Origin: Albugo candida
Taxonomy: Eukaryota; Oomycota; Peronosporomycetes; Albuginales
Reading direction: 5' to 3'
Assembly (NCBI GenBank): GCA_040437565.1
Contig: JBDOQK010000006.1
Span: forward strand, 310,001-374,000
Length of the DNA stretch: 64,000 nucleotides
Shown here: positions 1 through 14,600 of the stretch, piece after piece
Numbering within the stretch: position 1 is the first letter of the stretch
Layout of the letters: every line of letters begins with the position of its first letter
The notes under the pieces: generated by a model
What the model saw: only the letters and a program-made list of their open reading frames with translations
Told to the model about the DNA's origin: nothing
Database searches by the model: none
Translations under genes and position numbers: made by a program

Positions 1-216
1 GAAGTACAATCTTCTAACATTGAGAAGATTTGAAAGCTCGAGATGAGATTGCACGAATGCTTTATACTCTCTCACAATGCACCGAGTAAGTCTCATAGGT
101 CCATCTTGACCTGCTAGTATGGCTGGCCCTTCAATAAAGGAAGTGAATACTTCATATAACAATTCGTAACAATTTTGCGGGATATTGGATGTGAACGATT
201 CCCACCGTAAACGAGG
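1..216 (-). CDS. possible partial exon running off the left edge
   Basis: Read on the minus strand, positions 216 down to 1 are open for 72 codons and continue past the window edge. The translation has natural composition (for example RWESFTSNIPQNCYELLYEV and GPAILAGQDGPMRLTR). I do not recognise the family. A TAG|TGA pair lies directly upstream, so it could begin at a splice acceptor near 220, but the phase does not fit cleanly because TGA would be the first in-frame codon. No in-frame ATG precedes the segment. It may be an internal exon with a missed boundary, or a decayed gene end. This is inference from an open frame only. Confidence 0.35.
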
Positions 217-611
217 TCACTACAACTAATTTTCTAAAATCATTCGTATCCTTTTGCCGAATACGTCGAGTGTCATCGTATTTTTAGCTCCTATAAAGCT
301 TTACACGAAAGGCATAACGTTGACATTGGATCTTAAAGTGTTACACAAGTTGGAACTATTCAGGGATGAGGTAGATATGATAAGTATCATGCGTTTCCAC
401 CAAAAGTGCTTCAGTTAGCTCAGTACTACTCTATCTTCTGATGTGATTTGAAAATCCAACATCTTATGTCGTCTATCCATGCGTAAAGCATCGGCAAAGT
501 CATGCAACTTTTGATGTGTCATATGATAAGATGTCAATTAAACTTCAATCATAAAGAACATGTTTTTAACCCGACTTTATGTGTGAATCAAAGGTTACTA
601 TATTCGCATAA
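217..611. other. intergenic stretch upstream of the permease
   Basis: About 395 bases with no convincing coding frame. It may hold a 5' exon of the left-edge gene and the promoter of the permease. I see no repeat or RNA gene. Confidence 0.4.
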
Positions 612-2329
612 ATGATGGAACAACATGGATCCTCTTCGACTTACGACGTTGCTGCTGAGCCTTTATTACGGAGACAGGATAAGAAACAAGACAATGACTT
701 TTATCGGGAATCGAGCCTAGAATTTACGATTTCACGACCACCAACACGTGAGAAATACTTGAAGAAACTAGGCTACACGCCTCTCATCTTTCGGGTATGC
801 TTCTGCGCATAATGAACAGTATCCCAAGGTTGATAATAGAAGTTGTAGAAAGTTGGGAGCTTACTGGCAGCATTATCTCCAATGAGACAGAAAAAAAATG
901 TCAATTTTGAGCGAACAACTGAGGGGGATACGTTTCCACATCATCAGTCTTTCCTACCGGCGAAAGGATCGATTCGAGGGTCTGTATTCAACCTTGCAAG
1001 TGCAACTTTAGGTGCTGGGGCATTATCATTGCCCTACGCTGTCGCGGTTTCTGGAATTGGTTTTGCCATCGGACAGCTCTTGCTTGGTGCTGCACTCACC
1101 ATCTATACAATCCGACTCCTGACCCATGCCGCCAAACTCACAAAGTAAGATCTATACTTGTCATAATAATTATCACTCATGCCTTATGCTTTCTTAGATT
1201 GAATTCTTATGAAGATCTTGCCCTCTTTTGCTTTGGAAAAAAGGTAATTTATACTCTTCAGTCGGCATCTTCAACTATGCTCTCATTGGGATTGCAGGCA
1301 GCGATATTTGTGGAACTCAATATTCTGGTATTCTGTTTTGGTATTTCCATCGCCTATCTAGTGACCCTGGGTGATATTCTCACCCCAATGGGAGAGCTTT
1401 ACTTTGGAAATGATAGTATCCTATCAAAACGTTGGGCACTAATGTCCTTTTCATGTGGTGTGATCATGCTACCGCTTTCTTTGTTGCGTGACATCAGCAG
1501 TTTGCAATTCTCATCAATTCTGGGAGTCTTTTCGATCATTTTTCTGGTTATCGCGGTTTGTATACGCTCAGTCATGTACTCTATCTCAAACGGAGTTGCA
1601 AAATCTATATACTGGGGCTTCAACTACTCAAATGGTCTGCAATTTATGCTGAGCGTTCCGATCGTCATGTTTGCATTCACAAATCAGGTTGCATTGTATT
1701 TGAAGTGAGGATGTCTGTCGAAGAGACTTATACTTTCTTTACAGGTCAACGTGTTCTCAATTTATACGGAGCTTCAGAGACCGTGTATACGTCGAATGAA
1801 CAAAGTTGTGGACCGGGCCACATTGATTTCATTCATATTGTATGCAACCATAGGAGTGGTTGCTTACGTAGCTTTTGGATCTTCTCTTCTAGACAAAGAT
1901 TCAAAGGGAAATGTTCTTCTGAGTTTTCCCCTGAAAGATACACTGATTGCAATAACTCGAGCAGCTTTGACTTTCACAGTGTCCGTGGCATTTCCACTGA
2001 ACATTTTCCCGTGTCGATTCACGATTGATATGATGTTCTTCGCCTACGCTGAAGATTCTCAGATACGCCACTTCCTGGTCACTTTTACACTCGTTTTCCT
2101 CGCACTGCTTTTGGCCATATTTTGTCCAAGTATAAATGTTATTTTTGGAATCATTGGTGGGTCCTGCTCAGCAATTGTATGTTTTTGTTTACCTGCAGCT
2201 TTCATCTTAAAATTGGAGACGGGTAAACTTTGCGGTAGAAAGAAGATTGGACCCTTGGTGCTTCTGATAAGTGCTATTGTCATTGGATCAATCAGCACGA
2301 TTGTTACAGTCTGCACAGCGCTGGTCTGA
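612..2329 (+). CDS. amino-acid permease, AAAP (amino acid/auxin permease) family
   Basis: Four exons fit in frame: 612-794, 891-1144, 1198-1687 and 1745-2329, giving about 503 residues, a usual length for the family. The soluble N-terminus (about 90 residues) has LLRRQ and charged stretches. The family signature of the first membrane helix follows: GSVFNLASATLGAGALSLPY, the conserved unwound helix that holds the substrate in SLC38/SLC36-type carriers. Roughly ten further hydrophobic segments run to the C-terminus. The protein should be a secondary transporter moving amino acids with H+ or Na+ across the plasma or vacuolar membrane; substrate and ion cannot be read from sequence. ATG at 612 is followed by a second ATG codon; either may be used. 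Introns are 96, 53 and 57 nt. Confidence 0.85.
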
Positions 2330-2642
2330 AAGTCTTTTACTCATTCTATCGAATTCCGACGAATGTGAATACTTTAACTTGCGGATACAGGCACAGGTTT
2401 GTGTGTAATGAAACGTCTACGAATAAAAATTTGTTAATACTTACGAGCTCAGCTGACAACGTCTGAATTTGCATATTTATGTGCTTCAAAGTCAGGTTAT
2501 GGCTACGAAGTCATCACGCAGACATGGTGTTTTGTTACCGCTGCCGACATCTTCAAGACATCTCACGCTGAATTGTCTTCTTGCACATTCGCTACAGCCA
2601 GCAGCGATTAGAACCGCATACTCCACTTAATGAAAATTTTGC
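2330..2642. other. intergenic, permease to HECT ligase
   Basis: About 313 bases. It would hold the permease terminator and HECT-gene promoter. No motif stands out. Confidence 0.4.
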
Positions 2643-5600
2643 ATGATATTTGAGTTCCAGGCTATTCGTGTCGTCGGTTGGAATCCAAGAAATCTCAGAA
2701 TCACTATTTTATCACAAATCAATTCACATCTCCTGTCAAATCCCTCATACGAGAACACGTTCAGCTTTGTGACAAATTTTTGAGATTTGGACTTCACGGA
2801 TTCTGTGCCGCACGGATTGTGATCATTTTTTCTGATGGTAGGTTTGGTAGGCAAATAGAGGGAGTTAGTTATCTACGTGTCTGGGATAGGTCATCGAGAG
2901 CAAAATCTTTCTTGCTGCGATCGGGATGCATTTCGAACATCAGTTGACGAAGTTTCATTGACCTCGTACTCCTTACTTCAACGCGTAGATGAAGTTTGTC
3001 GACGATGTCACCAGAAATTTATGTAGTGATCGAGACGATGCACGGCTGTGTAAAAATAAATACGTCATTGCGCCTGGTGGGTATCTTTTTAAGGCCGTGG
3101 TACTTCTCCGAGATCTTCACCATGGAGAGCAAATCTTTATCTGACTACCTGCCTGGGGAAATTCCGATGCAGGTTGGTTTTCGATGGAGCCTCATGGACA
3201 TTAACGAACTTCAAACGTACAAGATTTGTTATTTGCAAGAACAGCGTGACTTTAATATTAAGGAAGCTCGGGATATGCAAAATCGAGTAAAGCGAAAGCA
3301 ATCGATAAATTACAAGTTAACAGAGCATGGGACTTGTGTCACGGATAATGTGATCGGCTCGAAGCTGCTGAATAACATGGGCGTGCTCGGCATCGAAAAA
3401 ATCAACAACACAGATATATTCAACGTGCTGTGCAGCACTGGTGACTTCTGTAAGACCCAGCTTACAACAATGATATCAAAACACACGAGATCAAAACTTA
3501 TAAAACTTTGCATCGCCGGTACCCAAGACTACATTCAGGATTTTTTCTTCACGCGCCAACGACTTCTTCGACGGATTCTATACGCTGTACATAGGGAGCA
3601 ACATAGATTACACGTCTCGCTGTCACGTTATGAGAAGAATATGGTCGACCTCCTACTCTCGCGCTTGAATAACCAGGGACATGAAACACAATCTAGTGCA
3701 TATCAACCCACTTTTAAGAGCCTAAACATGTACGTAGAAGTACCGTCGAATGCGGACAAAAACAAGGGACAAATCGACTCGAATGAGGAGATCATCAATC
3801 AGACTAAAATATCACCCCACCTGACCCCAGTGCCAGTGCGACACGCTTTGGAATCCATATTCGTAGAACAGAGTGAATATCTTGGAAGAGATTCAGCCGT
3901 TTACTTGTCTCACCAAGTTGGCATTGTGATCGATAATCTGATTCAAAGTATTTCAAATCTCGGACCTTCAGCATGCTTCTCTGCTTCCGCTGAATCCAAT
4001 CCTATGTCAGATTCGACGTTTTCACGAAAAATTCAAGAAAATAATCCAGCAGTTCAGCAACTCTTATTGAATGTCTGCGTTGCGAACAAGTTGAAAATGG
4101 GTATTCAATCAGAAATCGGAGAAAAGGTTACCACTATCAACCCATATATGCGATTACGAGCATTTTTATGTCACTTACATATGGCAGTAACAAATGGATC
4201 GTTTTCTGAACTTCTAAATGTCGTCAAGCTCCTCTGTTCTTATGACAGTCGTAGTGTGAAGCAGTCTGCTGGCACCCTCCCGGTGGAAGAAATTAATGCC
4301 ATTGACATCACAAAGGTGATCGATGATTTATTTAAAGAAGTCTATAATGGATCCGATATTTATGACACACTTCTGGATGCCATGACAGGTCAAGATGTGC
4401 CAAGTTCCACAGCCATCTCACCGAAAGCATGCAGAAATACACAAAAATTGGATCATGTAGATATACAATCAGTCAACATAAGTGCTGATGCCCAGAAGGT
4501 TCACTCTGTCCAAATTTTAGGCAGCAATGCACCCGATATTTCGAATAAATCGAGACTCGAAGAACTTAGATCAGTATTTTCTCTTCTGGGCACGATAATT
4601 CTTAGTCTAGAAGATGTGCGACACGACGAGCGCATCATAGAAGATTCGGAACTTGAAGCTGATAATAATGAATGTAAATATCCATTCTTTACACCTTGTG
4701 ACGATGAAAAAGCACAAGTCTGGAGTTGCGGGCAAAACTCATATGGCGAGCTTGGTCATGGAGATACTGTGACTCGAAACATATTCACTTGTGTCAATTC
4801 GCTTCTGCAAAGGTCAATTGAAGAGATTGCTGCAGGAAACGAACACTCTTTAGTTCTCACCAAAGAAGGTGAAGTCCTTACATGTGGCTATAACGACAAT
4901 GGGCAATGTGGTCACAACTCCACAAAACGAGCTCCATATTTTAAGAGTATGTCCGGACTTACTGATACTCGAGTTACAAATATTTATTCCTTTAATGGGT
5001 GTGAACACTCTCTTCTACTCACTCGTGATGGCCGTGTAGCTACATGTGGTTTCAATGATTATGGTCAGTTGGGGCAGGGCAACACTAATAGCCTAATTGT
5101 TCCGAAGTTTATATCTTCCTTCGGAAAGAGACAAGTGCGAAAAATATCATGTAGTTATTATCACACCATTTTCGCATGCTCGGATCTCGGAACTCAGTTC
5201 CCCATGTTCCTCTATTCATGCGGTCGTAATGATTTTGGTCAATTAGGTACCGGTGATATCGACAATCGTAACGTTCCAACCCTTGTCGTCAAATTTCCTG
5301 CATCAGCAATCGTCTTATCGCTGGGTTGTGGTCAGTATCATTCAATAGTCATCTTCTCTACCAGAAGTAAAAATGACCTTGGTCAGCTTTGTGCTTTTGG
5401 AAAAAATGATTGTGGCCAACTTGGCACCGGGAAATCAGGTAATCAGTGTTTGCCAGTGTTTCTATCTTCATTTCGATGTAGTACAATTGCTCAACATAAT
5501 CCGAAAGTCGTGAAGTGTGGATATTATCATAATATTGTTCTCTGTGAAGAAGGTCATCTATGGGGTTTTGGAAGAAATGATCATGGCCAGCTCGGGTTTG

Positions 5601-8600
5601 AAACGAATTCGTATGACGGAATATCTTATAGCAGCAGACCGCAGTTGATAAAAGGTCTGGAGGGAAAGGACGTCAGCACTGTTGCTTGTGGCTCTTACCA
5701 CACAATCGTAGCTTGTGAAAGTGGCTTGCTGTACGTTTTTGGTCGAAATAATCATGGGCAATTGGGGACTGGAGATGTTGATGATCGAGCAGAACCTTTT
5801 CCACTAGTGACTTTCATCAATCGACGTATCTCGCGACTATCGGCTGGCTTCTATCACACAGTTGTTTTGATAGGTGGTTCGCAGATCGATGAACCTGTTT
5901 ACTTGGATGGAAAGGAAGCAGGGAATGATGATGAAAGACGACACGACTACTATCATGACGCACTACTAACACATCCATTGGTATCACAAATGCTGAATTT
6001 GCAATTTTCCACCTGCCCGGAAAGTATCAGCTCAATTACAGAAGAAAATCTGATAGAAGATGATCACGTTAGGATTAACTCGGTCTCATACGATCGAGTC
6101 TTTGAGAGTGAGATTCCTCAGGCGAAGAATATGTACAGCTTGGTCTTACTCATCGCGTTGCTTGCACAACTGAGCCGATTGTGTGAGCCACATTTTCCCA
6201 AAAACTTACACAGAACTGAGTTGGGAACTGGCGTTCTCTCGACTACCGGAATTATCGCAGCTACTCCCGAGCACCTTACATCTCTGTATGGTAAAATTAG
6301 AAGCTCCAATACACCTACCTTTCCCACCCCCAAAAATGTTAAACTTCATGTCATAGATCCAAGTCCCGGCACTTTGCGATCTCTACTTGATCTTCTTAAG
6401 GCTTTTGAACAAGCTGACTGCAAAATACTCATGAATTATGCCCTTTTGGACAGGATATTGCACAATGGGAGTTCGAAATCAAATTTTAGCAAATTTTCAT
6501 CCCATACATACATGAAGGAGGTGGTGTTGGATTTAATACAAGTCAATCTAAAGCGCTTTCTACATTCAGGGCACGCTCATTTGATTATGCTGGGACAGAT
6601 GTTTGGGGAAAATAAAAATATGATGGGCAGGATGGAAAAGCTGCAGGGAATGCAGATTGTCATCTTTGCTATAAGAGATCATTTGCTGAAATATTTCGAT
6701 GAAATAACGTCACCTTCGAGACTCAACGATCTTTACATGAGGACATTTCTACAAAATTGGGATATTTTTTTTCCTTGCCTATGCCTTCAAAATCATTTCA
6801 TTATGTCATTGTTCCCAGATCAGGATACGCCAATTTCATGTTCCATTATCGACTCATACGTATCCTGCTTGCAATATCATCAGAGTAGAAATGATAGTAA
6901 GGTCGTATTTGGATATCCAAACCTAAGAATGCAGGCAAAGGCGATGCTGCTCTCTCCTGTGCTTTCATTAGTATCCGACGATTCTCACATGGTCAAGTCG
7001 ATGTCTGTTTCATATGATCATTGCAGTCAACATCCCTCTAGAATACATGAAGGTATTTGGCATTCCAAGCAGCTACTTTACAAGCTGATTTTGGAACAAT
7101 TAATGGCCGATAATATCGATGCTCTTAACGACGGAAAAGGCATGGACACGTTTGGTGCTGGGTCCTCTCAATCGGCACATTATTTCCAATTTTTAACAGG
7201 TCATTTGAAGCAGATTACATCCTGGGTCAATTATCAGCCACATTGGAGCATTCCAGTACCTGCTGTTATCGAGACAACAACGAATATTTCAAATCGAATA
7301 AACCACATTTTGCGGTTTATATTATCACATGAGGCAGCCTTGCGAGCTCCGAGAGATCATTGCTCAGAAATAATTCCTTCATCATGGCGTTATTTTCTCG
7401 ACTTTGTCTCAGTCACATTACTTCATTGTGACGAATTGTTACAACAATATGCCGAGTATGCTTTTCCACATCCAACATTAGAAAATCTGATGAAGGTTTT
7501 GAAAGAGCAGACAGCTGTTGGGCGCGTCTTGCCTTCCATTTTATCTTGTCTTATGGCACTGGTCACTAACTCACTCGTGGCATCTAGTCTGTATCCCTCA
7601 CTGATCAAATTACTGAAATCTTTCAGTGAACTGAATCAGCATCTGGGACAAAATAATAAGCCTGATTGGCTCGACGAAAATATCCCGGCTGAAGGAGATA
7701 AACCGCATCAAAGTATTGTGAAGAAAGTGTTCAAATTGCCATGGAATGAATTGCTACAGAAAGAGCTTGTCACGATAGCTGTCGATCTAGCGATACAAAG
7801 TAGCAAAGGCGATTGTCCGTTCAACCTGGAGTGGGTCGCGACTCCGAAAGAATCAGTATCAAAATATCCGGATTCTGCTCCAACCCAGATATCGCTAGAT
7901 GAATGGAGTATTAGTAAGTTATTTGAAAGTGGTCTTGACTCTGAAGTATATGATAAAAATCGTTTTCAGAGTACAAAGATTGGAAAAAGGATTTTTTCGA
8001 AAACGTCTATTAAAAGGTTACGATTCCACAGCGATTATGCTTTGATGACGCATGGAGAAATCAAACAATTTTTATGGAATCTTAGTGCACAAGAACCTAC
8101 CGAGATGATAAATGATGCAATCATATTCTCGGAATGGGTTCGAAGTCAATATAGAAAAAATGATGGCGCCTACAACATTCTTTTACGTCAACGCAAGGAA
8201 CAGGGACCTGTTGATGAGCATAAAGATCTTCATTCCGAGAGAATCGTCGCAGTTGAGAACGCGGTATTTGCGGCACTTCTAAAACATACTCCAAACCTGG
8301 CATTGATGGCTTGCTTTTTCTCTAGTAGAATGAAAAGAGACCAGTACAAGACATGTTCATCACCATTACCTAAGAGTCTTTACGCTCTTTGGAGGAAGGT
8401 AGCAGGAGTCAGCAAAGAAAACGCTTCGAGAAAACGGAGTCTGCAGCAGCAGGATAAAGATTTGAAGCCTTACTATTGTTCACAGCAAAGTATCATTGAA
8501 AGAAGCCAATTTCTCCTTGGTATTGCAAACCGTGCATTTGTGGAGGGAGGAGAGACAGTGACGACAGGAAGAGTCTATGCGTCAATAGGAATTTTTGGAA

Positions 8601-11600
8601 GATCATGCAACATATCATCTTTTTGGAAACGCCTAAGGGCACGTTTTTATGTATGTATCCGATGGAAAGTAGTCACAGCATTTGTCGATGCGAGCAGTAA
8701 TGAAATCATCAAATTTATCATGGATCCACGCATTCCAGAAGATAGAATTGGGCTAGAGATGTTTTGCACAGTGCTGACTGTAGAATCAACTCGACGTATT
8801 CAGAGTTGTATTTCTGGTATGCGTGCTCTGCGTGAAATTACCAGTTGGGTCTCCTTAGTGATGTCTCCAGCATTACAGGATGATGTATTAGGAGGGATAG
8901 GACGAGTTCTATTATTGAACCCATCATTTCCTCATGTTCAACATTACGCTTATACACAGCACGAGGAAGAAAAGCCCCGAGTGTCAGCTTTTCCTCGAAG
9001 AACCTCATTCAAATTATTGTCAAACTCGGCAGCCTCTAATCAGGACTCAAATCACCAACACCTTCAGCTGTTTGGTTCAGTGTCATTACCTCTAGCTGGA
9101 TCGGTATACGGACAAAGTGTGTCAACGTCACGAAAGGAGATATGGCACCATTTCTTCTCTAGGATGTCTGACTTAATGTACGTATACTTGCAGATAGAAC
9201 AAAAAATGTGCTTTACTTCAGATCAGCGATGGTTTTACAGACTTTTCACCAAAACTGTGTCTTGTTGCTCACTCGAGGTGATTCCTTCCTCATACAATTC
9301 TAAATGGAACATTTTCAAGTTTTTACAATATATTCTGGAACATCTACCCACCAACGAGTCGGCCAATTCTATCAATGTGAACGGGATAATCGAATCTGTG
9401 CGACTATACTTGCACGGTCTGCTGATGCAGGTGTACACAGACCCAATAAATGGCACAAAATCGAAAGAATCGATGATACCGACTGCGAATGATATCACGT
9501 ACAATGAAATGATTCGACTTCAACAGATAGAAGACGTTGAGGTTGTAAAGTTTCGTGATAGCATGACTTCTTCCAAGTCTTTTAAAAATTATATCATCAT
9601 GGACCCAGTTCGATTATCCGACATCAACAAGGGTGTTGTGGCCGCTCCAGGCTATGCAACTTTATCAGACTCTGACGAGAGTGTCAAAATGGGTTTTAAC
9701 GGTAGGAATAATGACTGGAGTATTTCAGGTTGGCTGTACCTGCTACAAGTACCTTCAGTGACGGACACTAATGTGCCTTTCAACTCTTTTATTTCTTCAC
9801 ACAATATTCATGATGATGACGCAATGATGCGATTTATCTTGATACGAGAGAATACGATGCATATTTTTCCGTATGTGCTCTTATCAGGAAGATACGATAC
9901 CAATAAAAATAAAACTTGTTGGTTCCTGGAAGCTGGTCAAGGAATCGGAAATAAATTTGATCAGAAAAATCCCAAGATACAGCATCTTGATCGCCTTTGC
10001 TCCAAGCAATCATTACCTCAAAAGAAGTGGACGCAATTCACTGTGGTTAGTGATCAGCATAAATTTCGGCTTTACTTGAATGGATTACTTGAAGCACAAT
10101 GTACACCACAAGCCCGACCTTCGAAGCTACCAAATGGTGGGCTCGATTCCACCTTCTACATAGGGCGAGCATTCAACCACATGAATGCAAGTGAGGACGG
10201 GAAAGGTAATGTCAATTATGCAAAACAATTCCTTTCTCTCTTATCAAATGAAAGTGACACGGGAAGGGAAGTAATGACGAGTATGAATGGTTACGTAGCT
10301 CTAGTCTCAAATCACCTCCGAGCGCTATCACCCATCCATGCTCGAATTGTGTATGAGAAAGAAAAAGAACAAATCGGAGAATATTTTATCACCAAGCAAT
10401 TACGCGCACGATACAAATCCAAGGATGGAGATGAAAGTGCTAATGACATGGTCCCTCTAAAACAGTGCAGAAGTCATAAATTGGTGGAATTGCTAAGTAT
10501 TCTACGATTCTCCATATTCACCACCACAAACACTAACGTGACTATCACGAAAGAGAATATGAATCGATGGATCGAGTTGATATGGCTACAATTGCAAAAA
10601 GGATCCTGCTGGTCACTGATGCAAGCAAGCATACGACTTCTACCAGAACTTCTACTCGGAGCATCAAATCTTAGGGACTTCACAGAGCATTCATTCGGCC
10701 TGAATTCTCACGAAAAAAGTTCTCTCCACTCGAATGATATCGAAGAAATCTTTCATCTCATCGGAGCTTTTACAGACTTACGAACGAGACGAAAGATTTC
10801 TGAATCCAGAATGCTCACAAACACGGATGACTGTCGACCATGGTGCGCCTTTTGCGACTGCGTACAACCTCGTCAAAACAAAAACATAGCTTTTGCTAAT
10901 GAATTTGTCCGGCTTCTAGATTATCTAGCAGTGTCAGCGCCTCAAAATTGGGGAAGTGCTATCCAGAAATCAGCTCTTTGTATACTAGAGGCTGAGGGAG
11001 ATTCAATCACATCAATCACCAGAAAGTTTGGAGTGGGTTATTACTTTGGTGGCATTATCGAAATTGATAATTATTGTGGAGCTACCGTAGAGATTTTGAG
11101 CTCAGGGAGAATATCAAGTATCGTTGGTCATTCTGCAAAATTTCACGGCCCTGATATGAAACAATCAGAAGAAGTGGATGATCTAGTCTTGATCAAACTT
11201 AGAGACTGTCCGAGCTGTGCTGCCTATTCAGGACACAAGGCAGATAACTATGATGAACCTGGTTGTCTTTGTGGAATAACGCAATTGCCCGCAGGTCTAT
11301 TGGCACTAGGAGCAACAAGAGCACCATTCGTATGCGAGTTTATGGGACTCCATTCACCAAATTTTATTCGTCAGGTAACTGATAATGCGAGAATGGAATT
11401 AATCGAATTCATGAGCTGCAGCACCACTCGGCAGGTAATTGATCAGGCGCAAGTAGTCACGAGTTTGATGANNNNNNNNNNNNNNNNNNNNNNNNNNNNN
11501 NNNNNNNNNNNNNNNNNNNNNNNNNNNNNNNNNNNNNNNNNNNNNNNNNNNNNNNNNNNNNNNNNNNNNNNTAACTATGATGAACCTGGTTGTCTTTGTG

Positions 11601-14600
11601 GAATAACGCAATTGCCCGCAGGTCTATTGGCACTAGGAGCAACAAGAGCACCATTCGTATGCGAGTTTATGGGACTCCATTCACCAAATTTTATTCGTCA
11701 GGTAACTGATAATGCGAGAATGGAATTAATCGAATTCATGAGCTGCAGCACCACTCGGCAGGTAATTGATCAGGCGCAAGTAGTCACGAGTTTGATGAGA
11801 ATAATGACCAACATGGCTCGTCGTGAATCGTTTGCATGTCACATCTCTTCTGATCCTAATCTGATGGAGCTATTGCTGAACTTTGCTCTCATTGAGGAGA
11901 AGCTTCACCGCCAAAATATATGTGGAATCACACAAAGAGTTTGGATTCTTCGTTGTCGACTTCACAAAGTAATTGAACAATTAGAAGGAGAGGCTGAAGC
12001 AGAACTTGAGAAAGCATGCCAGTCGATTTCGATGTTTCGGACTACCACATATTCGAGGAAGTCGAGGAATCCAGATGCATTACCCATCGTCGACAAAAAT
12101 GATTCTGTGCATGTGAATAAAGATTTCAGGATTTCCGAAAGCAACATTAAAGGTTCATTTTTTACGTCACAACATGACGTGTACTACGATGAAGAACGAC
12201 ATGATCCTAGTCGGTCAAACTCGAGTTCAACTAAAAATGAAGTCGAAGATGAATATGAACACGAGCAGTACTTGACTGTGTGCGGGCTTGACCACGGTTC
12301 CTCCTCGAGTGATATGAGTGACAGCAGTGAGACACAAGAGCAAGACGATACGGAATGGCTCAACTATGATAGTGGATTAGATCTGGATGAAATCGAAAGT
12401 GGTAAGGTCACAAATGAAGCTTCCATCCGTGAAGATGATCCGTATCACTTGAAAAAATCGATAGATGAGCTAAAAATGATGGGATTTCCCCAAAGTTGGT
12501 GTCTTTTGGCACTTCAGGAAACAGGGGAAGATATCGTTACTGCATCTACCTGGCTCGTTGACAATCTAGAGAATCTCATCGGGTCACAGGCGGAACTTGA
12601 TAAAAATAAATTTCAGGAACTAAAAGTCAAGTGCTGCGCATACAGTGACGAAGAAGACGATCCGGTGGAAGATGAGGTTCAAGAAAGATCAGATATATCT
12701 TCTCAAAACATTAGATCTCAAGAAAGAAATACTGAGGGGGCCAGAATCGAGGAAGAGACGGCCCGTAAAATATTTGCTGAAACGTACTTCCCATTGCATG
12801 ATGGCGGATATTATCACAATATTCGCGATCAGTATGTACAGACATGGAAAAAAGCCCCATCAACTATTCGTGGAACTAGGCAGACTTCAACTGATGTTCC
12901 ACCTCATACTTCGAATGTTTTGACAGACGCTAGGCCGGGAATATCGTCTATGGATGCCACTGCAATGTATATCCACACATGTACGGAAGTGAAAGCATTT
13001 CAAGAACGCGTTGATGAAATAATGGACCTAGGAATTCTTCTACAGCTACTTGTTGATCACGAACTTGCTCAAACAATAATAATGTCTCGGAATATCGTCG
13101 CGAATATATTATCAGCGAAGAAAATGGGTAGGATGCCGACACTTCAAGAAGCCTCATATTCTGCCTTCTTTGAGTATATAAAGTTGGTTTTTTGGCGTGG
13201 TGATCAATTTATACTTATTCAGGAATCGGAATGCAGTGATAGAACGACAAAGCGTTCGCGACTGTATATGAAGGAGGTAGTAAAGATAAGCCTTAAATCT
13301 TTCATGCGGCTCAATCCCGAAGAATTTACAGATTCTCTCGTTATGTTTATCTTGCGAGAGTTGGAAAGTGCTTGTTCGAATGATCGATATAAGTCTATTC
13401 TGTGGACAAATCGTCCGTTACATCGATCTGATTCAGCTGTCCTTCGAGAACCTGGAATTGAGATTATCACCTTTGTATTTGACTGGATGCTTCATGAGAA
13501 TGAATCACGAGCAATTTGTCGGGGGGTCTTCAATCTATGTAATGAGCTCGGAGAAAATCTTTACAAAAGCACCAATTTGGCCATCAGATTTATCTGCAAC
13601 CATATATGCAGTCATTCATTGAATTACCTCTTACGTAGAGGTGAAAAATTTCCCGAACGATTGATTATTCAATCACCCGTACTTTTAAAAGCTGCACATG
13701 CAAGATACACACGAGAATGGATGCAGCATCGTTTTTTCTTCTCAAATTATCTTCTCTCATATGTCGATCTCCTACACGTTTTATGCAAGATAAATCACAC
13801 AGTATTTGAGCTTCTATCGACGCATCAACCAGCTTCAAAAAAATCCGATCGGCCGCTTGCATTTCAAACGCGGAATATTAGTCTGATAAAATATAAAGTG
13901 TCTCAAGACGCTACAACGGTAGCCTATCGAGGTCAGCATGTTTGGAACACGATCGTTGCTGTAGAATCTTACACTACTGGATGTCATCATTGGAGCTTTC
14001 GAATCGATAAATTGCCCTCTTGCTATCTCTTTCTTGGTGTTTGTAGCGACAAGAGTAATACGTACTCTTTTCTTGGATCAGACAACGAATCATGGGGTCT
14101 AATGGGAGACGGTGGATTGTATCATCGGCACAATCGAGTGCAAACATGTTCTTCTAAATTATCGGAAGGTGATATTATTGAATGCAAGCTCGATTTGGAA
14201 TTCGGTACGCTTCTATACACAAAGAATGGAACGGAGATGGGTTGTTTTGATAATATAATTGGACGGGTTGCTCCGGCAGTTTCTTTCTACTCTAGATCTC
14301 AGAAAGTGAGCCTTTTGGCTTCGAAGCCATCAGAATCACCCAATCCCTTTTCCGATATCCCTGTACTTATGACTCATAATCCTACAGGGGAGATTGATGG
14401 AACAATACGAGATTGTGTGTGGGCATGTAAGTGGATGGAATGGTTTTTGGCAGATTTAGATGATAGTGCATCGGATGCAGCACCCTCACTGCCGAACAAT
14501 ATCGCTCATTATGCCTATGATATGTATCAAGAGTGGATAAAGGAAAAGACCTACTGTGTAGCCACTCGTACGGGTGGTCTCTTGTGGGTCGATATCTCAG

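Noticed and set aside
2996-3093. Start of the HECT protein at 2996/3005
   Set aside because: The stretch opens on a non-ATG codon and overlaps a better exon in another frame; the three-exon model with ATG 2643 fits all phases.
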